From VMCP01 sp964408945 (GTDB taxonomy: Bacteria > Bacteroidota > Bacteroidia > NS11-12g > UBA955): DNA of 64,000 nucleotides. The stretch covers positions 62,001 through 126,000 of the forward strand of contig CAYPBJ010000005.1 in NCBI GenBank assembly GCA_964408945.1, written 5' to 3'. A program made the translations under genes and the position numbers. The notes beneath the pieces were generated by a model. It worked only from the letters and a program-made list of their open reading frames with translations. It was not told the origin of the DNA and made no database searches. Each line of letters opens with the position of its first letter. Within the stretch, counting starts at the first letter, position 1. Positions 8,959-16,493 of this stretch are shown in pieces.

Positions 8959-9667
8959 ATACTTTCCAAATTTGATAGGGAACTTTGATAAAATCAAACG
9001 TTCCGATTTTTGATCCTGCTACATCTCTCCACTTCCGAATGGGCACTTCTTGACATAAATCAATACCATTAGAGCCAAATTTATTTTTGATTCTCAATAG
9101 AATTTCGACATCAAAAAGCCACCTCGTTTTAAAAGGCGTTTCAAAGAGGTCTTTCAAAGAGACATGAATCAACTTTGCACCACATTGTGAATCGTGAACT
9201 TTCCAGCCTAAACCGTATGATATTAGGGTAGCGAAAATTCGACCTGAATAATGTCTAAACATGGTTCTTTCAATGTTAGAGCCCAACCTAGCAACCCTTG
9301 AACCTAGAATGTATGGTTGATTTTCAAGGTTTGAGAAACTGAATAGCCATTCAATTTCATCTAAGGGTGTTGCCATATCGGCATCCCAAAAACCAACCCA
9401 ATCAAATCCTTGGTTCCAGCCCCAATTTAAACCATGTCTAACTGCATCTGATTTCCCCTGGTTTTTTTCCAAATCCAGCAAACTACATTGTGGTTGATTA
9501 AAAATGGAATCACTGATTAATTTAGAAGTATTATCTGTGCTACCATCGTTTACAAATAAAACATGTACTTGGGGCCGAGTTTCAAGATATGAAGTTATTA
9601 CTTGAAAATCTAGCCTTTCAGACTCATTATAACAGGGTATGACAATGCAGGTTTTAGGAAAAGCCAT
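8939..9667 (-). CDS. Family 2 glycosyltransferase, Alg5/GtrB-like polyprenyl-phosphate glycosyltransferase
   Basis: 242 residues with a GT-A fold: start IVIPCYNESERL, nucleotide-binding VNDGSTDNT, GKSDAVRHG, and FWDADMATPLDE, the DxD-type motif as found in dolichyl-phosphate beta-glucosyltransferases (DADxATP). Later signatures DSQCGAKL and TRWLFDVEIL also match Alg5-type enzymes. It should make a polyprenyl-phosphate-linked hexose on the cytoplasmic face for use by GT-C enzymes. It lacks the C-terminal membrane spans of GtrB/DPMS. Two GT-C-like membrane proteins lie within 6 kb on either side and are plausible users of its product (inference). Confidence 0.8.
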   Translation of the reverse strand: MAFPKTCIVIPCYNESERLDFQVITSYLETRPQVHVLFVNDGSTDNTSKLISDSIFNQPQCSLLDLEKNQGKSDAVRHGLNWGWNQGFDWVGFWDADMATPLDEIEWLFSFSNLENQPYILGSRVARLGSNIERTMFRHYSGRIFATLISYGLGWKVHDSQCGAKLIHVSLKDLFETPFKTRWLFDVEILLRIKNKFGSNGIDLCQEVPIRKWRDVAGSKIGTFDFIKVPYQIWKVFNSYKK

Positions 9668-9708
9668 TGAGAGCGTGAATTTATAACGAAAAACCCAAAT
9701 GCTCTGCG

Positions 9709-9716
9709 TAATTTTG
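9709..9716 (+). promoter_or_regulatory. -7 promoter element of the CBS-type gene
   Basis: TAATTTTG followed by C, an exact TAnnTTTG, ends 7 bases before the ATG at 9724. A leader of at most one or two bases is expected. Confidence 0.6.
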
Positions 9717-9723
9717 CATCACC

Positions 9724-11097
9724 ATGGCATTTTACCAAAATATTTTGGAAACCATAGGAAATACTCCTTTGGTTAAAATAAATAAACTCACTAAAGATTT
9801 ACCCTGTACTGTATTAGCAAAAGTTGAAACTACCAATCCAGGTAATTCTATCAAAGACCGAATGGCACTTAAAATGATTGAAGATGCTGAAAAGTCTGGA
9901 CTTTTAAAACCGGGTGGAACCATTGTTGAGGGTACTAGTGGTAACACGGGTATGGGTTTGGCTATTGCCGCTGTTGTAAAAGGATATAAATGTATTTTCA
10001 CAACCACAGATAAGCAAAGCAAAGAAAAAGTAGATGCTTTAAAGGCTTTTGGTGCCGAGGTGATTGTTTGTCCAACAGATGTAGAACCAGAAGACCCCAG
10101 AAGCTATTATAGTGTGAGTTCTCGCCTTGCTGCAGAAATACCGAATGCCTGGAAACCCAACCAATATGACAATTTAAGTAATTCGCAGGCCCATTACGAA
10201 CAAACAGGACCTGAAATTTGGGAACAAACCGAAGGTAAAATTACCCATTTAGTGGTAGGTGTAGGTACTGGTGGAACCATTTCAGGTACTGCTAGATTCC
10301 TCAAGGAGAAAAATCCAAATATTCAAGTTATTGGAATTGATACATACGGTTCAGTTTTTAAAAAGTATAAGGAAACAGGAATCTTCGATAAAAATGAAAT
10401 CTATCCCTATATAACCGAAGGAATTGGAGAAGATTTCTTACCTAAAAATGTTGATTTTTCGCTAATAGATCATTTTGAAAAAGTTACCGACAAAGACGCT
10501 GCTTACATGACTCGATTGATTCCTAGGGAAGAAGGAATTTTCGCCGGAAATAGTGCTGGTTCAGCCATGCAAGGGCTACTTCAAGTGAAACATATGTTTG
10601 GGCCCAACGATGTCGTTGTGGTTATTTTCCATGATCATGGGACACGTTATTTGGGAAAAATGTTTAACGAGGATTGGATGAGAGACAGAGGGTTTATTCC
10701 TTCTAAAACCACAAAGACCGCTTCAGAATTGATTGCCAATCACAAAGAACTTCCCTTGGTAAGCATCCTAGATTCTGTGACTTGTAAAGAAGCATTTCAA
10801 CTGATGCAGAAATACGATATTTCTCAAATTCCTGTAAAAAATACCCAAAACGAATTCGTTGGTTCATTGGATGATAACTTCTTTTACAAAGAATTGTTAA
10901 CTAATCCAGATTTGATGAATTCTACGGTTGGGAGCGTAATGCAACAAGCCTACCCGGTGGTTTCTTTTGGAGAATCTATTGAAAATATCTCTCGTTTGAT
11001 CAATGAGAAAAACCAAGCTTGTATAGTAATGGATATGGGCGGAAACTGGCATATAATAACTAAGCAGGACTTGATCAGGGCGATTGCCGATGTTTAA
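9724..11097 (+). CDS. Cystathionine beta-synthase-type PLP enzyme with CBS-domain pair
   Basis: PLP-dependent fold-type II enzyme joining serine (or O-acetylserine) with a thiol: cystathionine beta-synthase, or cysteine synthase. The PLP lysine lies in NSIKDRMAL (about residue 43), the substrate loop is GTSGNTGMG, and the phosphate cradle GVGTGGTISGT is intact. Residues ~335-457 form two CBS motifs, the regulatory tail seen in eukaryotic-type cystathionine beta-synthases and absent from CysK/CysM. No N-terminal haem domain is present. The gene ends within a few bases of possible upstream start codons of map, so the two are likely one transcript. Confidence 0.88.
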   Translation: MAFYQNILETIGNTPLVKINKLTKDLPCTVLAKVETTNPGNSIKDRMALKMIEDAEKSGLLKPGGTIVEGTSGNTGMGLAIAAVVKGYKCIFTTTDKQSKEKVDALKAFGAEVIVCPTDVEPEDPRSYYSVSSRLAAEIPNAWKPNQYDNLSNSQAHYEQTGPEIWEQTEGKITHLVVGVGTGGTISGTARFLKEKNPNIQVIGIDTYGSVFKKYKETGIFDKNEIYPYITEGIGEDFLPKNVDFSLIDHFEKVTDKDAAYMTRLIPREEGIFAGNSAGSAMQGLLQVKHMFGPNDVVVVIFHDHGTRYLGKMFNEDWMRDRGFIPSKTTKTASELIANHKELPLVSILDSVTCKEAFQLMQKYDISQIPVKNTQNEFVGSLDDNFFYKELLTNPDLMNSTVGSVMQQAYPVVSFGESIENISRLINEKNQACIVMDMGGNWHIITKQDLIRAIADV

Positions 11098-11137
11098 TTT
11101 TATTTACAAATTATTTAAAACCAATTCTTCAAATTCC

Positions 11138-11902
11138 ATGGCAATTACAATAAAAACTCCTGAACAAATTGAGGGCATCAGAAAAAGTTCTCAGTTGGCT
11201 GCTCAAACCTTAAAACACATGGAACAATTCGTTAAGCCAGGTGTAACTACTTTAGAACTTGATCAAATCATAGAAAAATATGTCAGGGAGCACGGTGCTT
11301 CTCCGGCTACAAAAGGGTACCGAGGCTATAAACATTCAAGTTGTATTTCGCCCAATGATGTTGTGTGTCATGGAGTTCCCAATAGTTATGTTTTACAAGA
11401 TGGTGACATCTTAAATATAGATGTGACTACTATATTAAATGGATTCTACGGTGATACATGTAAAATGTACTACGTTGGAAACCCCTCTGAATACGCTCAG
11501 AAACTAGTTGATATTACCAAAGAATGTCTTCGCCTTGGAATGGCAGAATGCAAGCCAGGTGCACGATTGGGAAATGTTGGGTATGCCATTTCAGAACATG
11601 CACATAAACATGGTTACAGTGTAGTTTATGAATTTTGTGGACATGGTGTAGGACTTAAATTTCACGAAGAACCCGATGTGCCGCATATTGCTGAGAAAAA
11701 CTCTGGACCAATTCTTAAAGAAGGAATGGTATTTACCATTGAACCCATGATCAATGCAGGCAAAGCTCGTTGCAAAGTGGATAGAAAAGACGGTTGGACC
11801 GCCAGAACCATAGATGGTAGATTGAGTGCTCAATTTGAGCATACCATTGTTATTACCGCTGATGGCTATGAAGCATTGACTGATGTTTATGGGGATTTTT
11901 AA
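11138..11902 (+). CDS. map: Methionine aminopeptidase, type I
   Basis: Removes the initiator methionine from new proteins. The five metal ligands are visible: two Asp in NIDVTTILNGFYGDTC, His in CGHGVGLKFHE, Glu in TIEPMIN and Glu in AQFEHT. ATG 11138 (MAITIKTPEQI) gives 254 residues, the normal type I length. TTG 11084 and ATG 11090 would add a hydrophobic/basic peptide (MFNFIYKLFK) and overlap the preceding stop codon; I consider them less likely. It follows the CBS-type gene without a visible promoter, and an MBL-fold gene follows 15 bases later. Confidence 0.95.
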   Translation: MAITIKTPEQIEGIRKSSQLAAQTLKHMEQFVKPGVTTLELDQIIEKYVREHGASPATKGYRGYKHSSCISPNDVVCHGVPNSYVLQDGDILNIDVTTILNGFYGDTCKMYYVGNPSEYAQKLVDITKECLRLGMAECKPGARLGNVGYAISEHAHKHGYSVVYEFCGHGVGLKFHEEPDVPHIAEKNSGPILKEGMVFTIEPMINAGKARCKVDRKDGWTARTIDGRLSAQFEHTIVITADGYEALTDVYGDF

Positions 11903-11917
11903 TCTAGAAGGATATCG

Positions 11918-12751
11918 ATGAAATTAACTACCATACACACAGGAAACTTCAAACTTGATGGGGGAGCTATGTTTGGTGTTGTTCCAAAGGTTCTTTGGAA
12001 TAAAATGAACCCCGCGGATAATAACAACTTATGTAATTGGGCTATGCGATGCCTCTTGATTGAAGTGGGTTCGCGGAAAATTCTCATCGATACTGGAATT
12101 GGCAATAAACAATCCGATAAGTTCTTTTCTCATTATTATTTGAACGGCGATCAAAGTTTGGACAAATCTTTAGCTCAATTCGGTCTTACAAAAGATGATA
12201 TTACAGATGTGATTTTAACGCATCTTCATTTTGATCATGTAGGGGGCGCAGTAACAAGTGATTTAACCCCTGCCTTTAGCAATGCTATTTACCATGTTAC
12301 CCAAATTCAATGGAATCATGCGAACAATCCCAATCCAAGAGAAAAAGCCTCTTTTCTGATAGAAAATTTTGAACCGTTACTTCAAGCAGGTGTTCTGAAT
12401 TTTGTAAAACCCGGTGATAGAATTGCTGATGTAATTGAGGTACTAACCTGCAACGGACACACACTTGAAATGATTACCCCGTTGATTCACCTTCCAAGTG
12501 GTGAAAAAGTGTTGTATGGGGCTGATTTATACCCAAGTCACTCTCACATCAAATCCAACTTTGTAATGGCCTATGATATTCAACCGTTGGTTACCATGGT
12601 TGAAAAAGAAGCAATGAATCAACGCGCGATTGCAGAAAATTGGTGGATATATTATGAACACGACCTTGCCCATGAAATGAGCAAGATCGCATTGAATGAA
12701 AAGAACCAATTCGAGGCGGTAAATTTCGCCACAATTGATCTTTTGAACTAA
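11918..12751 (+). CDS. MBL-fold metallohydrolase, lactonase-like
   Basis: 277-residue metallo-beta-lactamase-fold hydrolase. Ligands are present in order: THLHFDHVGG (HxHxDH), His in NGHTLEM, Asp in YGADLYPS, and a late His in YYEHD. The layout resembles quorum-quenching lactonases and related MBL hydrolases; the substrate is unknown. It starts 15 bases after map, preceded by AGAAGGA, a partial Shine-Dalgarno match that is uncommon in this window. The stop directly abuts the stop of the convergent GT39-like gene with no intergenic base. Confidence 0.82.
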   Translation: MKLTTIHTGNFKLDGGAMFGVVPKVLWNKMNPADNNNLCNWAMRCLLIEVGSRKILIDTGIGNKQSDKFFSHYYLNGDQSLDKSLAQFGLTKDDITDVILTHLHFDHVGGAVTSDLTPAFSNAIYHVTQIQWNHANNPNPREKASFLIENFEPLLQAGVLNFVKPGDRIADVIEVLTCNGHTLEMITPLIHLPSGEKVLYGADLYPSHSHIKSNFVMAYDIQPLVTMVEKEAMNQRAIAENWWIYYEHDLAHEMSKIALNEKNQFEAVNFATIDLLN

Positions 12752-15553
12752 TTATTGTTGAGGGAAGTATTTCTCCCAATTAACTTTTTCACCAGTAATT
12801 TCCTGGTAAATTTCATCAATATAAAACTGAGCATTGGTAAACTCCTGTTGAGTTTTAACGTTACCATACGACATTGCACCTACCCATTTATTGAAATTGG
12901 TTTGATCATTTTTCAATTTGAAACATTGAGCTCCAATTTGATAGCTACGTGCATCTAACGGATTTATTTTAACTGCTTCTTTAATTGAGGCGATAGCCAA
13001 ATCATAATCTTTGTTCAATAAATGAGCCTGGGCTTTCATGCTGTATCCTTCCGGGTCTTTAGGACGAGATCCTATGTAGGCCTGCATGGTGTTTACCGCT
13101 AAATCGTACTTATCTTTCTCCACATACATTTGATATGCGGAAAACAGGGCACGACTGTATTCAGGGAACAATGCTAAACATCTATTCATGTATATCAAAG
13201 CCGAGTCAACATTTCCTTTGTTGGCATATGCATTTCCAATGTAGAATAACGCTTCGGTAGATTTAGGATCCACTTTTAAATACTCATTCAATAAGGAGAT
13301 TCCTTTGTCTTGGTTATTTTCCTTGGTAATCGCTTGAATTCCTTGATAGTCTAAATCGGAAATGCGTTTTACAACACAACCCATTGGTTTTCCGTCAACT
13401 TCAGGGGTAAAAATGGTACCTGCAGGAGGGAAGCTACCATTATCTAAACGCGCTTTATCCATGTATGCATTGTAGAAAATGGCATAATCCCATTTCTTTT
13501 CAGAGCGATCATCAAATCGAGTATAGCCTACATGAACATTGGGTTGATTACGGAAATAATATTTCACTTGATCCATTCCATATGTGAGGATCTCATATTT
13601 TTTATTTGGATTTTTTGAGATTTCATTTTCTATGAGATATTCACAGCTAGGTCTAATACTTGCTAGGTAATAATCCATTTCGTATTCGCCGTAAGCTCCT
13701 TCAACTCCACCAATAACCTCATTGAAATAAACATAACTGAGATTTGAGTTTTTTGCAACAAAGGTTGCAGGCAGCAACGTAAATCCAATTGATAATATTG
13801 CACCAATGGGAAGTTTTATTTTTACGAGGGATTGCAACTTGTAGTATCCTAAGACGGCCAAAATTCCAAAACTAGGCAGAGTGAACAAAATATGTCTTAG
13901 TCCGCCGTAAACACCAGATTTTTGGAGGTAGATGTAGAATATTGGGAAAATGGCAGTAAATACGATTAAAAATTCTTCCACGGTAAATGATTTCCGGCGA
14001 ATGGCGGTAGTGACTAAAAACAGGGCAATACCGATGAGAATACCAATTGGCAGTGTTATCCAAAGGTATTTGGTTAAATAATGACCGGGCAATCCATCAC
14101 TGTCGTATAATTTTCCTTCAAAAAGCTGTCTTAAAGTTACTTGATAATTAGTGAACGCGTCTAATGCCTTCATGGGGTTATCAATGGGAGCTTCCCAACC
14201 GTAAGGCCAAACATAAATCCCCAAAAAGTAACCCACAATTCCAATAACTGCTAAGGCCATAATCCATTGATTGGCACCTTTCCACTGTAATTTAATAAAG
14301 CTGGGCAATGAAATCTTTTCGATGAATTTTAATCCCAAGTAAAGCCCAATGATGGCGATAGATAAAAGTCCTCCGATACGGATAGAAATACCCAATGCAA
14401 TACCAAATACCAATCCCACAGCGGAAGACCATCTAAAAGTAGGGTAGGACTGTGCAAATTTTACGGCATAATAAAGTGACATAATGTAACCCAATGCGAA
14501 AGGTACGTCTTTGGGGTTGTTCAACGATTCACCAAAGAATCTAGGCATGAAAAATACGGCAAGCAAAGCCACCGAAGCCCATAAATAACTTCCTTTGGTT
14601 AATCTACGAGTCAACAATGCAGCGTAGAAAACCGATAAAAATCCAAAAACGGCATTCCACCAATGTCTCAAGCCCATATAATCATTAGCGTCGGAAATCC
14701 ATGCCATGATTGCTGTGAATGTATCAAAACTAGATCCATACAAATGCATCAATCGGTCTGGGTCTTCAATGGTTGCGGCCGAAACTCCATCGGTTTGGTA
14801 TTTGCGAGCTACGGTAACCATTTTTTGCCCTTTAATGGCGTTGGTATCGATGGGCATTTGCATGCCTATTTTATCTAAATGGTAGTTGGCAATCAGTTTT
14901 GCATATTCATATTGAACAAATTCATCTCCCGATATACCGGCTTTTTTGCTTGTTTGGGTAATGTAGAAAAAACTCAAAATGGATAACAATACAAAGGCCA
15001 ATTTTGACCAATTCCCTTTGGGATTAATATAAAAATTCAGGGCTTGTTGCAACTTGGAGTTCCAAGTTTTCAATACATCTAAATTGTCTGACTTTTTATT
15101 TTCTAAGGTAATGAATGATTCAGCGCTGCAGGCTTTTTCTAAGTAATAGGGCAGTTCCTCGAATGCACAGAGTTTGGGACAAATTTCTGCTAATTGAATT
15201 AATGACGAAAGATTCGCCACAATGGCTGTAAAGTTGGCGCGTTGCGATTGTTGACCGCTCAATAATTGATTGGTTATTGAATTTTGATCCGTTTCAGCAC
15301 AGATATAATGTAGAGGATTATTTGATTCTACAGCAATTTCTTGCTTGATTTTCTGCAAGTGAGCAGGCTTAAGAGGTTTCTCTGCATTAACAATGACAAA
15401 CCAACCGTCTTTTAGTTCTGATATTTGAGTTGAATTCGAAATTTGAATGGAATCAGAAGAAAGGTTTGACTCTTTTTCATCTGACATCCAGGTCAAAGTG
15501 GTTAGTTGGATGTTTTTCACTTCCACAGAACCTTTTTCTACTTTTTTAGCCAT
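12752..15553 (-). CDS. GT39 (PMT)-like membrane glycosyltransferase with N-terminal extra domain and C-terminal TPRs
   Basis: 933 residues in three parts. Residues 1-~185 are soluble and have pieces reminiscent of a decayed GT2 domain (inference only). Residues ~190-620 hold about a dozen membrane spans; the first external loop has GISGDEFVQYEYA, the DE motif of protein O-mannosyltransferase/ArnT-type GT-C enzymes, and ESLNNPKDVPFALG follows. Residues ~735-900 form TPR helices outside the membrane core. It likely moves a sugar from a polyprenyl-phosphate donor to a protein or lipid on the periplasmic side. It abuts the MBL-fold gene tail to tail. A near-consensus -7 box (TAATTTCG, 15572-15579) lies upstream. 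Confidence 0.75.
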   Translation of the reverse strand: MAKKVEKGSVEVKNIQLTTLTWMSDEKESNLSSDSIQISNSTQISELKDGWFVIVNAEKPLKPAHLQKIKQEIAVESNNPLHYICAETDQNSITNQLLSGQQSQRANFTAIVANLSSLIQLAEICPKLCAFEELPYYLEKACSAESFITLENKKSDNLDVLKTWNSKLQQALNFYINPKGNWSKLAFVLLSILSFFYITQTSKKAGISGDEFVQYEYAKLIANYHLDKIGMQMPIDTNAIKGQKMVTVARKYQTDGVSAATIEDPDRLMHLYGSSFDTFTAIMAWISDANDYMGLRHWWNAVFGFLSVFYAALLTRRLTKGSYLWASVALLAVFFMPRFFGESLNNPKDVPFALGYIMSLYYAVKFAQSYPTFRWSSAVGLVFGIALGISIRIGGLLSIAIIGLYLGLKFIEKISLPSFIKLQWKGANQWIMALAVIGIVGYFLGIYVWPYGWEAPIDNPMKALDAFTNYQVTLRQLFEGKLYDSDGLPGHYLTKYLWITLPIGILIGIALFLVTTAIRRKSFTVEEFLIVFTAIFPIFYIYLQKSGVYGGLRHILFTLPSFGILAVLGYYKLQSLVKIKLPIGAILSIGFTLLPATFVAKNSNLSYVYFNEVIGGVEGAYGEYEMDYYLASIRPSCEYLIENEISKNPNKKYEILTYGMDQVKYYFRNQPNVHVGYTRFDDRSEKKWDYAIFYNAYMDKARLDNGSFPPAGTIFTPEVDGKPMGCVVKRISDLDYQGIQAITKENNQDKGISLLNEYLKVDPKSTEALFYIGNAYANKGNVDSALIYMNRCLALFPEYSRALFSAYQMYVEKDKYDLAVNTMQAYIGSRPKDPEGYSMKAQAHLLNKDYDLAIASIKEAVKINPLDARSYQIGAQCFKLKNDQTNFNKWVGAMSYGNVKTQQEFTNAQFYIDEIYQEITGEKVNWEKYFPQQ

Positions 15554-15571
15554 GATTTTGCGTATTCAGTG

Positions 15572-15579
15572 CGAAATTA
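15572..15579 (-). promoter_or_regulatory. -7 promoter element of the GT39-like gene
   Basis: Minus-strand TAATTTCG followed by C has one mismatch to TAnnTTTG. It sits 18 bases before the ATG at 15553, giving a leader of roughly 12 bases. Confidence 0.4.
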
Positions 15580-15616
15580 ATTTCTTTTATTGTTGTATTT
15601 AGTTTTATGAGTAAGT

Positions 15617-16390
15617 TTAATCCCAAATGATGTAAAAATGCAAATAAACTGATTTATTAGTTGCAGTTGATTTTGGTAAATCGGCGTAAGGGCTAGGAAT
15701 TAAATTGACTTTAAGTATCACTTCGGTTACTCCAGGTGCAAACGGATGATCTGTCAGTGATTTGGCGTTCAATATGCTTTCGGCATAATTGCTTGAGCAA
15801 TTTGCTTTTACTACTTTTTTAATTTCTTCTAAGTTCCAGTTTTTAAGATCGCTTTCCTCATATCCAAAGTTAAATGGACTAAATTTTTCTGGGGATATTC
15901 TTTTTAAAACCGAGAATTTTGATTGAATGCTTTGTTTTCCGGGGAATTTATAATTGCAAATTTCTGCATCCTCATTATAGTTGTGTTGATTAATCATCAA
16001 AGTAGTGACTCTGGATTCTTCAATTGATTTAACCACCCACTTAGGTTCTTCATAAAGATAAGATAATGATATTTTTTGATCAAGGATACTTTGGTAGTCG
16101 CTGTCGATGGTGAATTTTATAGAGTCATTTACAGGATGTTGATAGTAACCGGTTTTTCCAGTGAAGACGCTATCAAATCCCAAAGTAAAGCCCAAGTCTT
16201 CAAAATAGAAAATCACCGGTTGTGCAGTATCTGGTCCAGAATCAAATACAGGGTTTTCTTGGCCCAATGCTGAATCAATTGCAGTATTAGAAGCTGGTTC
16301 AGTAGACGGGTTTGAGCAACTGGCAATGAAAACAATTAGTGACAATAGCATAAAGCTAAAGCAAAGTTGAATGCAAGATTTTAAATTCAT
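15617..16390 (-). CDS. Hypothetical lipoprotein
   Basis: 257 residues with an N-terminal lipoprotein signal: a hydrophobic stretch to about residue 24, then lipobox IASC. The mature part begins with a Ser/Thr/Asn/Asp-rich linker and has no recognised domain. It ends in aromatic, beta-like sequence (YLHFYIIWD). It lies between the GT39-like gene and the divergent rpsA. I do not recognise it, but a periplasmic- or outer-membrane-anchored location is well supported. Confidence 0.75.
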   Translation of the reverse strand: MNLKSCIQLCFSFMLLSLIVFIASCSNPSTEPASNTAIDSALGQENPVFDSGPDTAQPVIFYFEDLGFTLGFDSVFTGKTGYYQHPVNDSIKFTIDSDYQSILDQKISLSYLYEEPKWVVKSIEESRVTTLMINQHNYNEDAEICNYKFPGKQSIQSKFSVLKRISPEKFSPFNFGYEESDLKNWNLEEIKKVVKANCSSNYAESILNAKSLTDHPFAPGVTEVILKVNLIPSPYADLPKSTATNKSVYLHFYIIWD

Positions 16391-16436
16391 TACTTGTGTG
16401 TTTTTTGTAATTAAGTCTCAAATAAACAATTAATTC

Positions 16437-16468
16437 TTTGAAAGAAGAGAATTTACCATTAATTTTGC
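16437..16468 (+). promoter_or_regulatory. Strong Bacteroidota promoter of rpsA
   Basis: TTTG (16437-16440), a 19-base spacer, then TAATTTTGC (16460-16468). Both elements match the TTTG/TAnnTTTG consensus exactly. Transcription should start near 16473. Confidence 0.8.
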
Positions 16469-16476
16469 CGCCCACT

Positions 16477-16484
16477 AAAGGAGG
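16477..16484 (+). promoter_or_regulatory. Strong Shine-Dalgarno of rpsA
   Basis: AAAGGAGG lies 9 bases before the TTG start at 16494 and is fully complementary to the usual 16S 3' end. Most genes in the window have nothing comparable, as expected for Bacteroidota, where the anti-SD is largely occluded. It supports TTG 16494 as the start and may serve autoregulation. Confidence 0.8.
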
Positions 16485-16493
16485 AATTTTATA

